Below are positions 41,909 through 53,134 of a stretch of DNA of 64,000 bases, piece by piece. This DNA comes from Rhodococcus sp. 1163 (GTDB lineage Bacteria > Actinomycetota > Actinomycetes > Mycobacteriales > Mycobacteriaceae): NCBI RefSeq assembly GCF_002091985.1, contig NZ_MKKX01000020.1:124001-188000 (forward strand), given 5' to 3'. Under the pieces are notes generated by a model. It ran no database searches. It was not told where the DNA came from and saw only the letters and a list, made by a program, of their open reading frames with translations. Made by a program: the position numbers and the translations under genes. Numbering within the stretch: the stretch's first letter is position 1; every line of letters begins with the position of its first letter.

Positions 41909-43078
41909 TCACGACAGTGACGCTTCGTTTGGTCGAACCGAGGCGACGTCTACCACGATCTCCGCAACCGTAGCTGCAGCGTCGCGGTGACCCGCACTCC
42001 CCGCTGCGATGGACATAGCAGCGATGCGCTCGGTATCGGTGATCAAGTCGACGATCGTGCTACCGACGTACGCCGCGTCGATCTGCGCGTCCTGCACCAG
42101 TATCCCGCCCCCCGCATCGACGACGGGCCGAGCGTTCAAGTCTTGCTCACCGTTGCCGTGCGGCAACGGTACATACACGGCGGGCAGCCCTGTCGCAGAC
42201 ACCTCGGCGACGGTCATGGCACCGGAGCGGCACATCGCCAGATCTGCGGCCGCATAGGCCAAATCCATGCGGTTGAGGTACGGAACAGCAATGTACGCAG
42301 TCGTTGCGCCTTCGATCGACTCGACATCGACGGTGTTCTTCGGGCCGTGTGCGTGCAGGACCGAGACCCCCGCGGCGGCGAGTTCGGCTGCGGCGCCGGA
42401 CACTGCGTCGTTCAGCGAGCGTGCACCTTGTGATCCGCCGAACACCAGCAGCACGGGGCCGTCCGCAGGCAACCCGAAATAGGCTCGCGCCTCGTCACGT
42501 CGAGAAGCTCTGTCCAGCCCGGTGATCGTAGGTCGGACGGGTATTCCAACTATCTCTGCATCCTGCGCACCGCGAGCGGATACGCCGGAGCCCGGCACGG
42601 CCGCCAGCACCCGAGTCGCCAGACGGGCGCCGACCTTGTTGGCAATCCCTGCACTGGCGTTGGCCTCGTGCAGAACGATCGGTATGCGTCGACTGTCACG
42701 AGCGAAACGCGCGGCGATGTATGCGGGGAGAGCGACGTATCCGCCGAATCCCACGAGTACGTCCGCTTCGGTCTCGGAGAACACTTTCTTGGTCCTATGC
42801 ACCGATCGAACGAGTTTTACCGGCAATCGCAGCAGATCGAGTGTCGGTTTGCGCGGCAGGGGAACGGGAGGAACCAATGCAAGTGGATACCCGCGCGCCG
42901 GCACGAGCCTGGTCTCGAGGCCGCGTTCGGTTCCGAGCGCGGTAATCCGAATTTCGGGATCGATAGCGCGTAGTGCGTCGGCGACGGCAAGGGCAGGCTC
43001 GATGTGTCCTGCAGTCCCTCCGCCCGCTACGACGACGGACAGTGCTCTGGTGACCGGCGGTCGACTTCGTGCATTCAC
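41909..43078 (-). CDS. murG: N-acetylglucosaminyltransferase MurG
   Basis: Peripheral GT28 enzyme that transfers GlcNAc to lipid I to make lipid II. 389 residues starting with GTG that overlaps the ftsW stop (GTGA). Glycine loops are [17 protein letters not shown] near the N terminus and [15 protein letters not shown] in the donor half; the UDP-GlcNAc region ends with [13 protein letters not shown], where most MurG proteins read Q-Q-N. No transmembrane helix is needed; the enzyme is membrane-associated. Confidence 0.95.
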   Translation of the reverse strand: MNARSRPPVTRALSVVVAGGGTAGHIEPALAVADALRAIDPEIRITALGTERGLETRLVPARGYPLALVPPVPLPRKPTLDLLRLPVKLVRSVHRTKKVFSETEADVLVGFGGYVALPAYIAARFARDSRRIPIVLHEANASAGIANKVGARLATRVLAAVPGSGVSARGAQDAEIVGIPVRPTITGLDRASRRDEARAYFGLPADGPVLLVFGGSQGARSLNDAVSGAAAELAAAGVSVLHAHGPKNTVDVESIEGATTAYIAVPYLNRMDLAYAAADLAMCRSGAMTVAEVSATGLPAVYVPLPHGNGEQDLNARPVVDAGGGILVQDAQIDAAYVGSTIVDLITDTERIAAMSIAAGSAGHRDAAATVAEIVVDVASVRPNEASLS

Positions 43079-44577
43079 CGTCGATATCCTTGCCCATCGG
43101 GGTGGTTGCGTCGCGCGCCGGGTTGCCTCGGCACTCGACGGCGAGGATCGGACCGTTGCTCACCTGGGGCCCCACGACGTGCTCGATTCGATGCACCGCC
43201 CACCTGTGCGTGTTCACGTGCGGCCGAACGCCCGCTCTCCGCACGTGCCGCAAGCCGGCGGCGGGCCTCCTGATCGAGGGCAGGCCTGGTCGATTTGGAT
43301 CGAGCTGCGGCTGCGCGCAGAGGCGAGAACGACGCGGGCATCGGGAGCCGGAGTACTCGATCGAGCCTGCTGTCCCTGCCGGCGTGCAATGCCGCGATCG
43401 CTTCGGGTTCGTGTCTCGCGGCATTGGCGATGATGCCGAACATGAGGAGCGTGATCGCGGTCGATGATCCACCGTAGGACACCAGCGGCAACTGCAGACC
43501 CGTCACCGGAAGCAGCCCGACGACATAGCAGATATTGATCATTGCCTGGGCGAAGATCCAGGTCGTCGAACCGGCGGCCAACAGACGAAGGAACGGGTCG
43601 ACGGATCGCATGGCAATGCGGAGGCCGGTGTACACGAACAGGGCGAAAAGACCCAACACTGCCAGGCACCCGATGAAGCCGAGTTCCTCGCCGATGATCG
43701 CGAAGATGAAGTCGTTGTGCGCGTTGGGAAGGTAGCTCCACTTGGCACGGCTCTGACCGAGTCCGACGCCGAAGGGTCCGCCGTCGGCCAACGAGTATCT
43801 CGCTTGCTTGGACTGATATCCCAGACCCTGCGGATCGTCCCCCGGGTTGAGCCAACCCTTGATCCGGTTCGAGCGATACCCCGCGGTGAATGCCAATACG
43901 GTTGCGGCGCCGATTCCGCCGACGACCAGAATTCCGAACAAGCGAGCATTGAGCCCGGCGAACCACAGAAGCGAGACGAGGATGATGCCGATGGCGATGG
44001 CCGTACTCAAGTTCGGCTGCAGCACTACCAGCGCGCACATCAGCAACGATGCAGGTACCAACGGGATAAGGAGCGACTTCAAGCTGGCGTGCTCGCTACG
44101 CCGCGAGGCCAGAAGATGTGCGCCCCACAAGACGAGCGTGACTTTGGCGAGTTCGGAGGGCTGGAACGAGATCCCAGCGATGTTGAACCATCGACGTGCG
44201 CCGTCTGCGCCTTCCGACCCCACACCCGGAATCAAGACGAGCATCAGCATGACCACCGAGATGCAGAACAGCGGGAACGACAGCTTTCGAAGCATCCGAA
44301 CCGACATGCGCAGCGCGATGTAGAACGCTACGACACCGAGGGCGACGCCGATCAGTTGCTGGGTGAAGAGTGAGTAGGCGGAGCCGTCCGTCGCATAGGC
44401 CTCGGCGGCCGAAGAGGACAGCACCATGACCAGCCCGAGGATGGTCAGGAGTGCCGCAATGGTGACGATCAGATGGAACGACGCAAGCGGTCGGCGCATC
44501 CACAAGCCGATTCTGGTGCGTGGTCCGCTGGTGGCTGGACCAGCGACGGGTCGAGATCGACCGGATGCGGTACTCAC
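43075..44577 (-). CDS. ftsW: SEDS peptidoglycan glycosyltransferase FtsW
   Basis: Polymerises lipid II at the septum together with FtsI. 500 residues with about ten membrane helices, including the SEDS signatures [20 protein letters not shown]-type loop and the conserved [16 protein letters not shown] block near residues 355-370. The last 90 or so residues form a very basic, disordered cytoplasmic tail, longer than in E. coli FtsW and typical of actinobacteria, which may bind other division proteins. GTG start overlaps the murD stop. Confidence 0.95.
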   Translation of the reverse strand: MSTASGRSRPVAGPATSGPRTRIGLWMRRPLASFHLIVTIAALLTILGLVMVLSSSAAEAYATDGSAYSLFTQQLIGVALGVVAFYIALRMSVRMLRKLSFPLFCISVVMLMLVLIPGVGSEGADGARRWFNIAGISFQPSELAKVTLVLWGAHLLASRRSEHASLKSLLIPLVPASLLMCALVVLQPNLSTAIAIGIILVSLLWFAGLNARLFGILVVGGIGAATVLAFTAGYRSNRIKGWLNPGDDPQGLGYQSKQARYSLADGGPFGVGLGQSRAKWSYLPNAHNDFIFAIIGEELGFIGCLAVLGLFALFVYTGLRIAMRSVDPFLRLLAAGSTTWIFAQAMINICYVVGLLPVTGLQLPLVSYGGSSTAITLLMFGIIANAARHEPEAIAALHAGRDSRLDRVLRLPMPASFSPLRAAAARSKSTRPALDQEARRRLAARAESGRSAAREHAQVGGASNRARRGAPGEQRSDPRRRVPRQPGARRNHPDGQGYRR

Positions 44578-46061
44578 GTTACCGGCCCGATGGCGTGGCC
44601 GATATCCGCGGAGTCGAGATCGACTACGGCCTCTGCGAAGCTGCGACCGCGATGCCCATAGTCGACGAACATGTCCAGGGACGCCGCGGCCGGGGCGAGC
44701 AACACGGTGTCGCCGGGCCGCGCTCGGCGTGCTGACTCTTGGACGACCGCCCGCATCACTACGTCAGCATCTTCAGCAACATGAGTCACATCAGCATCGT
44801 CTCCCGCCGGATACCGCACAACGGGAACATCCGGTGCGTGTCGCGCCACTGCCTCTGCGATCTGCGTCCCATCGCGGCCGATGACAAGTACGGCGACGAG
44901 ACGCGGAGCAATTTCGACGACGAGTTCGTCGATGGCAGCGCCCTTCAACAGTCCCCCTGCGATCCATACGACGCGGGGATATGCGAGGAGCGAAGACCGC
45001 GCAGCATGCGGGTTCGTGGCCTTCGAGTCGTCCACGAACGTCACGTCGTTCGTCGTGCGAACCACGGCGCCTCGATGGGGCCCGACCTGATAGGTCCGGA
45101 TGCCTTCGGCCACATGGCCAGCATCGACGCCGATCGCGCGAGCCAGAGCAGAGGCCGCAAGCGCGTTCATCCACCCGGCGGGACCGGCGGGCACCACCGC
45201 CGTCACCGGCACGATCTGCTCGCGATCGGCGAACGCGTTGTCCACCAGATGATCACCGATGATGCCGAAGTCGCCGGCCGCGGGCTCGGACAAGCGGAAT
45301 CCGATCACGCGGTCCGCCGTCGATGTCGCCGAGAGCGCGGCTGCGCGGGCGTCGTCGAGACCGATCACAGCGATATCACCGTTCAGCGCCCGAGCCTTGG
45401 ACTCGACGTAACCATCCATACCCCCGTGCCAATCGAGATGGTCTTCCGCGATATTGAGCACAGCACCCGCGGCGGGACGCACCGAGGGCGCCCAGAACAA
45501 CTGGAAAGACGACAGTTCGACGGCCAATACCTCCGGGTGCGGCGAGAGTCGAAGGGCATCGAGTATCGGCAGACCGATGTTCCCGCACGCGACGCTGTCG
45601 ATCCCTGCGGACTTCAATATCGACGCCAGCATCGAGGTGGTCGTGGTTTTGCCGTTGGTACCGGTGACGACCAGCCATCTCGTCGGCGGGCCGTAGATGC
45701 CGGCACGATCGATCCGCCACGACAACTCGACGTCGCCCCAGATGGCAACACCGTGGTTCGCGGCCGCCGCCAACACCGGTGAACCAGCTCGTAATCCAGG
45801 ACTCGTCACCACCAGGGCGATTGCACCGATTCGATCGGTGTCAGCGAGTAACTCGTCCTGCAACACCACGCCCGCCCCGAGTGCGCGGGCGTTGTCCAGC
45901 GCACCCGGATCCGAGTCGGTGACCAGAACCTCCGCTCCCAAGTCGAGCAGCGGCTGTACCGTCGCCAAGCCGGACACGCGAGCCCCTGCGACAAGGACGG
46001 TCCGTCCCCGAAGCCACGTCAGATCTTCGTCGTATCCGGTTGCGTCGGCAGTCTCGGACAC
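44574..46061 (-). CDS. murD: UDP-MurNAc-L-alanine:D-glutamate ligase MurD
   Basis: Adds D-Glu to the peptidoglycan precursor. 495 residues, GTG start with GGAGGG upstream inside the mraY end, 6 bases after the mraY stop. Substrate-binding start VLVAGARVSGLATVQ, ATP loop VTGTNGKTTTTSML, and FVDDSKATNPHAA, a diagnostic MurD block in the third domain. Longer than E. coli MurD (438 residues) because of scattered loops. Confidence 0.96.
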   Translation of the reverse strand: MSETADATGYDEDLTWLRGRTVLVAGARVSGLATVQPLLDLGAEVLVTDSDPGALDNARALGAGVVLQDELLADTDRIGAIALVVTSPGLRAGSPVLAAAANHGVAIWGDVELSWRIDRAGIYGPPTRWLVVTGTNGKTTTTSMLASILKSAGIDSVACGNIGLPILDALRLSPHPEVLAVELSSFQLFWAPSVRPAAGAVLNIAEDHLDWHGGMDGYVESKARALNGDIAVIGLDDARAAALSATSTADRVIGFRLSEPAAGDFGIIGDHLVDNAFADREQIVPVTAVVPAGPAGWMNALAASALARAIGVDAGHVAEGIRTYQVGPHRGAVVRTTNDVTFVDDSKATNPHAARSSLLAYPRVVWIAGGLLKGAAIDELVVEIAPRLVAVLVIGRDGTQIAEAVARHAPDVPVVRYPAGDDADVTHVAEDADVVMRAVVQESARRARPGDTVLLAPAAASLDMFVDYGHRGRSFAEAVVDLDSADIGHAIGPVT

Positions 46062-46067
46062 GTGTAT

Positions 46068-47147
46068 CTACCCTCCGATTGCAGCGAGATACTCGCTGTA
46101 GAACAGCGCCAGCCCGACGGCCGATGCGATGGCGGCCAGAAGCCAGAATCTGATGATTACCGTGGTTTCCGCCCACCCGGCGAGCTCGAAGTGATGATGG
46201 AACGGGGCCATTCGGAATACTCGTCGTCGACTGGAGCGGAAGACCGCAACCTGGATCACGACCGACGCGGCCTCGGCAACGAACAGTGCAGCAATCACGA
46301 CCATGATCAGCTCGGTTCTCGTCACGATCGACAATCCGGCAAGCAGACCACCCAGCGCCAAGGAGCCGGTGTCGCCCATGAATATCTTTGCGGGCGCGGC
46401 ATTCCACCACAGGAATCCGATACACGCACCTGCCGCCGCCGCGCAGATCAGCGCAAGGTCGAGCGGATCGCGAACGTCGTAGCAACCGGGCCCCGGGTTC
46501 GTCGAACACGCCTGGCGGTACTGCCAGAAGGTGATGACCGTATAAGCACCGAGCACCAGCGTCATCGAACCCGCGGCCAGACCGTCGAGGCCGTCGGTCA
46601 GATTGACCGCATTGGACCAGGCAGTCACCAAGAAGTAGCACCACACGATGAACACGATCGAACCCATGCTGACCGTGGCGATATCGCGGACGTAGGACAG
46701 TTGGGTACTGCCGGGGGTGAGCCCGTTCGGCCCTCGGAACTGCAGGGCAAGGACGCCGAAAATTACCGCAGCGAAAAGCTGCCCCACCAGCTTGGCGGTC
46801 TTGTTCAGGCCAAGATTTCTCTGCTTACGAATCTTGATGAAGTCGTCGAGGAAACCCACCAGGCCAAGCACCGTGGTCAACCCCAGCACCAGAAGGGCCG
46901 AAGCCGATGGCCCGTCCGCTTCGTAACCGATACCGATGAGATGCGAACCCCAGTAGCCGGCCCACAGCCCGGCGAGGATCGCAACACCGCCCATGGTGGG
47001 AGTCCCGCGCTTGGACTGGTGGCTTGCAGGCCCCTCGACCCGAATCTCCTGCCCGAATCCTTGCTTCGAAAACGCCTTGATCAGCACAGGCGTGAGCAGG
47101 ATCGCCACAGCGAGTGCAATACCTCCCGCGAAGAGGATCTGTCTCAC
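46068..47147 (-). CDS. mraY: Phospho-MurNAc-pentapeptide translocase MraY
   Basis: Integral membrane enzyme that makes lipid I from UDP-MurNAc-pentapeptide and undecaprenyl phosphate. 359 residues and about ten helices. Conserved cytoplasmic motifs are [17 protein letters not shown] with the catalytic aspartates, [10 protein letters not shown], and [12 protein letters not shown] followed by [15 protein letters not shown] start overlapping the murF stop (GTGA). Confidence 0.97.
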   Translation of the reverse strand: MRQILFAGGIALAVAILLTPVLIKAFSKQGFGQEIRVEGPASHQSKRGTPTMGGVAILAGLWAGYWGSHLIGIGYEADGPSASALLVLGLTTVLGLVGFLDDFIKIRKQRNLGLNKTAKLVGQLFAAVIFGVLALQFRGPNGLTPGSTQLSYVRDIATVSMGSIVFIVWCYFLVTAWSNAVNLTDGLDGLAAGSMTLVLGAYTVITFWQYRQACSTNPGPGCYDVRDPLDLALICAAAAGACIGFLWWNAAPAKIFMGDTGSLALGGLLAGLSIVTRTELIMVVIAALFVAEAASVVIQVAVFRSSRRRVFRMAPFHHHFELAGWAETTVIIRFWLLAAIASAVGLALFYSEYLAAIGG

Positions 47148-48673
47148 TGCGATTCCTCCGGTGTCATCGTCTCGTTCTCTCCATCTGCCTCTTCACGCGC
47201 TTCCAGCAACGCGTCGGCCACCGACCACAACGCGACCGACTGCGAAGCCTTCACCAGGACGATGTCACCGGGCAGCACCTCGCGTCGCAAAACCGCGATT
47301 GCCTCTGCATCGTCGGACACGAGCATCGACTCCTCGCCCCACGACCCCTCCATCACCGCGCCCTGGTGGAGCGCTCGTGTCGGACGACCGGAGTCGACGA
47401 TCACCAGACGACTCACATCGAGTCGCACAGCCAGCCTTCCGATCGCGTCGTGCTCGATGACTGATTCTGGACCCAGTTCACCCATTTCACCCAATACGGC
47501 CCACGTCCGCCGACGCGGCCCACTGCCCGAGCGCGACATCGACACCAGTGCTTTGAGCGCAGCACGCATCGAATCTGGATTGGCGTTGTACGAATCGTTG
47601 ACAACGGTCACCCCGTCGGGACGGGTACGAACATCCATCCGACGAACCGAGGTTGCATTGGAACCGGCAAGCGCGATCGCGATCATCTCGAGGCTCGCCC
47701 CGCATTCGAGGGCCACAGCAGCCGCGGCCAGCGCGTTGCCTACCTGATGTTCACCATGGACGGCGAGAGCGATGCCGATGCTCCCGGCAGAGGTGACAAG
47801 AGTGAAGTTCGCACGCGCGTCGGCGTCGAGCTTGACGTCCGTTGCTCGAACATCGGCTTCCACCGAATGCCCGACCGTGACCACCCGAGCCGACGTCCGT
47901 GACCTCATCGACAACACCAGCGGATCGTCGGCGTTGAGAATCGCTACCCCGCCGTTCGCGGCATTCGGAAGCGCTTCGATCAATTCACCCTTGGCAAGCG
48001 CGATCTTCTCTCTCGATCCGAACTCCCCTAGATGGGCCGTTCCGACGTTCAAGACGACGCCGATTCGCGGAGGCGCGATCGAGGCCAAAGCGGCCACGTG
48101 CCCCACACCTCGCGCCGACAACTCGAGAACCAAGAACTTCGTGGTTTCGTCAGCCCGAAGGGCCGTCCAGGGATGGCCCAGTTCGTTGTTGAACGACCCG
48201 GGCGGCGCAACAACGGAACCCAGCGGCGCCAGTACCGAGGCCAGTAGATCCTTCGTCGATGTCTTTCCCGAGGATCCGGTCACGCCGACGACCGTCAGTG
48301 ACGTCGTATTCGCCAAGTCGACAACAGAGGCACGAGCCAATGCAGCCAACGCCCCGAGAACCGCGGCTCCCGATCCATCACGATCGTGCTCGAGAGCCAT
48401 GGCTCGACCGTCGTGCGGAACGGGTTCGACGACGATTGCCGGCACCCCGACGGGACGGGCAGCAAGGACGGCCACGGCACCAGCGGTCACTGCTGCGGCT
48501 GCGTGGTCGTGTCCATCGACCTTTGCTCCCGGCAACGCCAAGAACAGACCTCCCGGGGTCACCTTGCGGGAATCGAACTCGACCGACCCGTCGACGATCC
48601 GTGACGGGTCGGGCACGTCGTGCAGGGTTCCGCCGACGATGTTCGCGATCTGGGCGAGTGTCAACGCTTTCAC
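47144..48673 (-). CDS. murF: UDP-MurNAc-tripeptide D-Ala-D-Ala ligase MurF
   Basis: Adds D-Ala-D-Ala to complete the pentapeptide precursor. 509 residues; GTG start overlapping the murE stop. The ATP loop [15 protein letters not shown] is near residue 130, and [14 protein letters not shown] and [10 protein letters not shown] are MurF signatures. It continues the four-base-overlap run of the dcw cluster. Confidence 0.96.
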   Translation of the reverse strand: MKALTLAQIANIVGGTLHDVPDPSRIVDGSVEFDSRKVTPGGLFLALPGAKVDGHDHAAAAVTAGAVAVLAARPVGVPAIVVEPVPHDGRAMALEHDRDGSGAAVLGALAALARASVVDLANTTSLTVVGVTGSSGKTSTKDLLASVLAPLGSVVAPPGSFNNELGHPWTALRADETTKFLVLELSARGVGHVAALASIAPPRIGVVLNVGTAHLGEFGSREKIALAKGELIEALPNAANGGVAILNADDPLVLSMRSRTSARVVTVGHSVEADVRATDVKLDADARANFTLVTSAGSIGIALAVHGEHQVGNALAAAAVALECGASLEMIAIALAGSNATSVRRMDVRTRPDGVTVVNDSYNANPDSMRAALKALVSMSRSGSGPRRRTWAVLGEMGELGPESVIEHDAIGRLAVRLDVSRLVIVDSGRPTRALHQGAVMEGSWGEESMLVSDDAEAIAVLRREVLPGDIVLVKASQSVALWSVADALLEAREEADGENETMTPEESQ

Positions 48674-50271
48674 GATGGATCTCCTGCTTCTGCGTCGATC
48701 CTGCTGTCGATGGCGGCCGCAAGAACCACCCGATCATCGAATGGATACTTCACACCCGCGATGTCCTGTCCGGTTTCGTGGCCTTTTCCCGCGACCAGAA
48801 CGACATCGCCCGCACTGGCCCATTTCACAGCCTCGGTGATGGCAGATTCTCGGCCGGCCACATTTCGGACCTCACTGCGCGCCTGCGGGTCGACGGCCAA
48901 CGCCCCCTCGTACATCGCGTCTCGGATCGCCGATGGATCCTCCGAGCGGGGATTGTCGTCAGTGATCACCAGCAGGTCCGCCCCGCGCGCTCCGGCGGCA
49001 CCCATCAACGGACGCTTCGCTTTGTCTCGGTCACCGCCTGCACCGAGGACCACCGCAATCCGTCCCGCGGTCTGTTCTCGCAGTGTCTCGATGACTGCTT
49101 CCACTGCGGCAGGCTTGTGTGCGTAATCGACCACGGCAAGAAAGTCCTGGCCGCGAACGATGCGCTGCACCCGGCCGGGGACGTCGACCTCGGCCATACC
49201 GCGGATTGCGCGACGGACATCTACCCCTGCCGCCGAACAAGCTGCAGCAGCGAGTACCGCATTGGCAACGTTGTATCGGCCGGGTAGCCGAATCTCGGCC
49301 GGGTAGCTTGCGCCGCCCGCTTCTACGATCGAAAAGGTCTGCGTGCCGTTGGCTTCCTTCGACCAGTCTGCGATCGTCCAATCGGAGTGCGCAGCGACCG
49401 AGGCAGTCACGACGCTCGTTCCGGCCGCACGAGCGATGTCGGCCATTCGCTTTCCCCAATCGTCGTCGATACACACGACGGCCGAGCGGCTTCGGACCCG
49501 CGACTCCGCGGTGAACAGTCGACTCTTCGCCTGGAAGTAGTCCTCGAGGGAACCGTGGAAGTCCAGATGATCTTGTGACAGGTTGGTGAAGGCGCCGACC
49601 GAGAACACCGTGCCGTCGACGCGGCCCAGCGCCAAAGCATGACTGGACACCTCCATGACGACCGTATCGATGCCGCGCTCGAGCATCACCGCAAACAATG
49701 CGTGCAATTGAGGCGCTTCAGGAGTGGTGAGGGCACTCGGGACTCGGGAACCAGCGATTTTCGTCTCGATGGTCCCGATCAACCCCGTCACCCTGCCTGC
49801 AGCGACCAAGGCTGCCTCGAGGAGATATGCCGTCGTCGTCTTTCCGGACGTGCCGGTAATGCCGATGACGGTCATGTTCTCGGAAGGATTGCCGTAGACG
49901 AGTGCCGAGACGGTGCCGAGAATCATCCTCGGGCTCTCGTGCAGCAAAACCGGCACCGGCAACTGCGGATACTTGCCACGGACGATGTCCATGCCCTCGG
50001 AATCGGTGAGGATCGCGACCGCACCCCGATCCAGCGCATCCTCGACGAACGTCGCACCATGTACGGACGATCCAGGGAGCGCTGCGAAAAGGTCGCCGCG
50101 CTCGATGCCCTGTGCACGCAGGTCGATGCCGGTGACAGCATTTCGCTGCGCCACCTCATCGTCTACGACCACCGCGTTCGACACGTCGGCAAGGTCTTCG
50201 ACCGACGTGTGGGGCGGCTTCGACGGGCGAAACGCCGTCGGAGCAGGCTGCGGCACTTCTGGCACAGTCAC
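48670..50271 (-). CDS. murE: UDP-MurNAc-tripeptide synthetase MurE (meso-diaminopimelate type)
   Basis: Adds the third stem residue. The motif DNPRSEDP in the third domain is the DNPR signature for meso-diaminopimelate, as expected for mycolate-containing actinobacteria. 533 residues from the GTG at 50271, with AAAGGAG 4 bases upstream; the GTG at 50334 would add 21 unconserved residues. The ATP loop is GITGTSGKTTTAYLL, and EVSSHALALGRV is conserved. A 188-bp gap separates it from ftsI, the largest break between ftsI and ftsQ. Confidence 0.96.
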   Translation of the reverse strand: MTVPEVPQPAPTAFRPSKPPHTSVEDLADVSNAVVVDDEVAQRNAVTGIDLRAQGIERGDLFAALPGSSVHGATFVEDALDRGAVAILTDSEGMDIVRGKYPQLPVPVLLHESPRMILGTVSALVYGNPSENMTVIGITGTSGKTTTAYLLEAALVAAGRVTGLIGTIETKIAGSRVPSALTTPEAPQLHALFAVMLERGIDTVVMEVSSHALALGRVDGTVFSVGAFTNLSQDHLDFHGSLEDYFQAKSRLFTAESRVRSRSAVVCIDDDWGKRMADIARAAGTSVVTASVAAHSDWTIADWSKEANGTQTFSIVEAGGASYPAEIRLPGRYNVANAVLAAAACSAAGVDVRRAIRGMAEVDVPGRVQRIVRGQDFLAVVDYAHKPAAVEAVIETLREQTAGRIAVVLGAGGDRDKAKRPLMGAAGARGADLLVITDDNPRSEDPSAIRDAMYEGALAVDPQARSEVRNVAGRESAITEAVKWASAGDVVLVAGKGHETGQDIAGVKYPFDDRVVLAAAIDSRIDAEAGDPS

Positions 50272-50459
50272 TGTGCTCCTTTCTGCCCGGCTGCGAGGAT
50301 GTCTCGGGTCCGCCGGGGGCGCGGTCGTCGACACGGATATCCAAAACCCCGAATGTGCGGAAGAGGCCGACGAGTCAGGTTACCGGCGAGTGCACCCGGA
50401 CCCGAATCGGGAGTTGGTCCGATTCGTCGATCGCGATCACAGAGCAGAAGGTAATCATG

Positions 50460-52409
50460 TCAGTCGGCCTGCAGAACCAGTTTGCGTCCGGGATCGGCCG
50501 ACAGTGGCACACTGTCTCGCTGAAGCATCCAGCTAGCGATGTTGTGGAAAAGCGGCGCGGCGGACTGACCACCGGATCCGTCCGCACTCCGGGACGGTGC
50601 GTCGAGCATGATTCCGATCACGTACCGCGGATCGTCGGCGGGCGCGATCCCCGCGAACGTGATCCAGTAGTTCGAGTTCGAGTAGCACTTGCACTCTGGG
50701 TCGACCTGCTGCGCCGTACCGGTCTTGCCGCTGATCTGGTAGCCGGGCACACCGGCCGCGACCCCGGTTCCCCGTTGATTACCGGTATCGTCCTGTGTGA
50801 CGGAGCGAAACATGTCACGGACGGTCGAGGCCGTCTGCGGACTGACGACGTACACGCCCTCTGGCTGCTCGGTCTCGGCCGTATCTCCGCTCGGACCCGT
50901 CGTCGAACGAACGATTCGTGGTGGGATCCGCACCCCGTCATTGGCGATGGCCTGATACATGGCCGTCATCTGGAGCAGTGTCATGGACAAACCCTGTCCG
51001 ATAGGAAGGTTGGCAAATGTGCCGCCCGACCATTGGTCACGGCTCGGGACGCTGCCAGCACTTTCGTACGGTAGACCGACATTGCTACGTTGCCCCAGAC
51101 CGAAGCGGGACAACATGTCCGCGTATCGATCTTCACCGACACGCTGCGCAAGAATCAAAGTCCCGACATTGGAAGACTTCCCGAACACTCCCGTCGTCGT
51201 GTACGGAGCCACGCCGTGCTCCCACGCATCCTTGACCGAGACGCCGGACATGAAGATATTTCCAGGTACTTGCAGAACCTCATCCGGCGTTGTCAGACCA
51301 TATTCGATCGCAGCTGCCGCAGTGATGATCTTGTTCACCGAACCGGGCTCGAAGGGGGTCGTGACCGGGAGATTGCCCATCTGCTTGTTCTTGTCGTTGT
51401 TGCCGACCCCGATACCTGGGTTGAAGGTGTTGTCGTTCGACATGGCGAGAACCTCACCGGTGCGCACATCCTGCACAAAAGCGGAAGCATCCTTCGCACC
51501 GGACAGATCCTTCGCCAACTGCACCTGCTGCTGCACGTAGTACTGAAGATCGGCGTCGATCGTCAACTCGACGCTCGAGCCGTTGACGGCGGGTTGCTTG
51601 TCACGCCAGCTACCAGGAATGACCGCGCCGTCGGACCCGCGGTCGTACGTTTGAGATCCGTCGGTTCCTGCGAGAGTGGAATCGAGCGAATCTTCCAGCC
51701 CCAGCAGACCGTGTCCGTCGTAACCCGTTGCCCCCACCATGTTCGCGGCGAGCGATCCACCCGGGTATTCGCGGATGTCCTGTCTTTCCAGTCCTACTTC
51801 TTCGAATTCCTTGCTGATCTTGGTTGCGACCGTCGAATCGACTCCACGCAAGAGGTAAGTGAATGTGTCGTTGCTCTTCAGCTTCGCGAGGATGTCCTTC
51901 TCGCTCGCAATGTCACCGAGTTCATCGTGAAGTCCGGCAGCAATGGCCTTCAGACGATCGTCGGTTCCGGGCTTGGTCGGATCCTTCGCTCGCGCCTCGT
52001 CCAATTCCTTCCGAACACGAACCGGCTGGAACGTCAGAGCTTTGGCCTCCATCGTGAACGCGATCGGCTTCCCGTTGCGATCAGTGATTGCGCCTCGGGT
52101 CGCAGGATCGACAAGCGTCGTCGTGCGTTGCGAAGCCGCCTCAGCCGACAACCGACTCCCATCGACCCCCATGATCCACAACAGCTGCAGCGCAACGAGT
52201 GCGAGCACACCGAACATCAGAACTCGACCGAACCCGCTCCGAAAACCGAAGGACGACGCGTCGAACCGTCCGCGGCGAGGGTGTCGAGGCGGCAGCGACG
52301 ATCCTGAGGATCGAGTCGCGGGCCTCCTGGCGCCGTCTCGTGCGCCGACCCCCGGTGCTCGACGTGTCGACCGTGGACGTCCAGCTGTTCCGGTGGTCGG
52401 CCGTGTCAC
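50460..52409 (-). CDS. ftsI: Septal penicillin-binding protein FtsI (PBP3/PbpB)
   Basis: Class B transpeptidase for septal peptidoglycan, partner of FtsW. 649 residues: basic disordered N terminus (about 1-55), one membrane helix (VLMFGVLALVALQLLWIMGV), PBP dimerisation domain, then the transpeptidase domain with catalytic Ser357 in PGSVNK, the SSN motif KSSNVG, and KTGTAQ. Beta-lactams would acylate Ser357. GTG start overlapping the ftsL stop. Confidence 0.96.
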   Translation of the reverse strand: MTRPTTGTAGRPRSTRRAPGVGARDGARRPATRSSGSSLPPRHPRRGRFDASSFGFRSGFGRVLMFGVLALVALQLLWIMGVDGSRLSAEAASQRTTTLVDPATRGAITDRNGKPIAFTMEAKALTFQPVRVRKELDEARAKDPTKPGTDDRLKAIAAGLHDELGDIASEKDILAKLKSNDTFTYLLRGVDSTVATKISKEFEEVGLERQDIREYPGGSLAANMVGATGYDGHGLLGLEDSLDSTLAGTDGSQTYDRGSDGAVIPGSWRDKQPAVNGSSVELTIDADLQYYVQQQVQLAKDLSGAKDASAFVQDVRTGEVLAMSNDNTFNPGIGVGNNDKNKQMGNLPVTTPFEPGSVNKIITAAAAIEYGLTTPDEVLQVPGNIFMSGVSVKDAWEHGVAPYTTTGVFGKSSNVGTLILAQRVGEDRYADMLSRFGLGQRSNVGLPYESAGSVPSRDQWSGGTFANLPIGQGLSMTLLQMTAMYQAIANDGVRIPPRIVRSTTGPSGDTAETEQPEGVYVVSPQTASTVRDMFRSVTQDDTGNQRGTGVAAGVPGYQISGKTGTAQQVDPECKCYSNSNYWITFAGIAPADDPRYVIGIMLDAPSRSADGSGGQSAAPLFHNIASWMLQRDSVPLSADPGRKLVLQAD

Positions 52410-53134
52410 TGCCGGCTACCCGACGCGTTATCCGGCGACGGACTTTCCGACTGGGTACTCATGGGAACCAATTGTTCACCGAGAGCGCCGGCACGAGCGT
52501 CAATGGATGTGTTCGGCGTGGCGGGTGTTGGACGTGTGGGAGAAGAAGCCGAACGCGGAGTGACCGAGGGGGGCGACTGTGTAGGCGAAACACTCTGCGA
52601 ATCCGGCGGATCAAGGGGCGCTACCGGCTTGCCTTCCGCTGGAGCCGGAGTCCCGATAACCTGCACGGAACCATCGGGCGCCACGACGAGACGTGCAACA
52701 TTCCCCGCGGGTACCATCCCCATCTCAGCGGCACGCCTCGCGAGTTCTGGTGCAGAGTCAGCCAATTCGACGTCGCGTTGAAGCGAGGCACGTTCCTGAA
52801 CGAGTCCCTCGTTGTACGCCTTGGCGTCGGAAAGGTCATAGGAATCCCCCGCCGACCGAGTCGTCAGAAGCAGCGTCAGACCGAGCCCGAGCGACAACAG
52901 TCCGATGATCAGAGCGACGAACGGAATCCGGGCCGTCATCGACGCCCCGGACAGAGATGAGCGAGCAGCGCCGTGACTGGTAGTCGTTGCGTCCCCGGAG
53001 TGCACCGTGGCTCGCTGCTGACGACGCTCGTAGGCACGCAGTGCAGCACCGGAGCGTGCAGCACCAGTCTCCGTCGAGGTCGCTCGTGTTCGACGCGTAC
53101 GCCGAGTTCCTGCCGAACCCGCGGTGATTGTCAT
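52406..53134 (-). CDS. ftsL: FtsL-like division protein
   Basis: 242-residue bitopic membrane protein in the ftsL position between rsmH and ftsI. Polar, basic N terminus (about 1-66), one membrane helix ([20 protein letters not shown], about 70-90), then a short coiled coil ([21 protein letters not shown]) typical of FtsL. The C-terminal 90 or so residues are a disordered P/S/T-rich tail absent from E. coli FtsL and usual in actinobacteria. It is expected to complex with FtsQ and FtsB to activate FtsWI. Its identity rests on position and topology because FtsL sequences diverge strongly. Confidence 0.85.
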   Translation of the reverse strand: MTITAGSAGTRRTRRTRATSTETGAARSGAALRAYERRQQRATVHSGDATTTSHGAARSSLSGASMTARIPFVALIIGLLSLGLGLTLLLTTRSAGDSYDLSDAKAYNEGLVQERASLQRDVELADSAPELARRAAEMGMVPAGNVARLVVAPDGSVQVIGTPAPAEGKPVAPLDPPDSQSVSPTQSPPSVTPRSASSPTRPTPATPNTSIDARAGALGEQLVPMSTQSESPSPDNASGSRQ

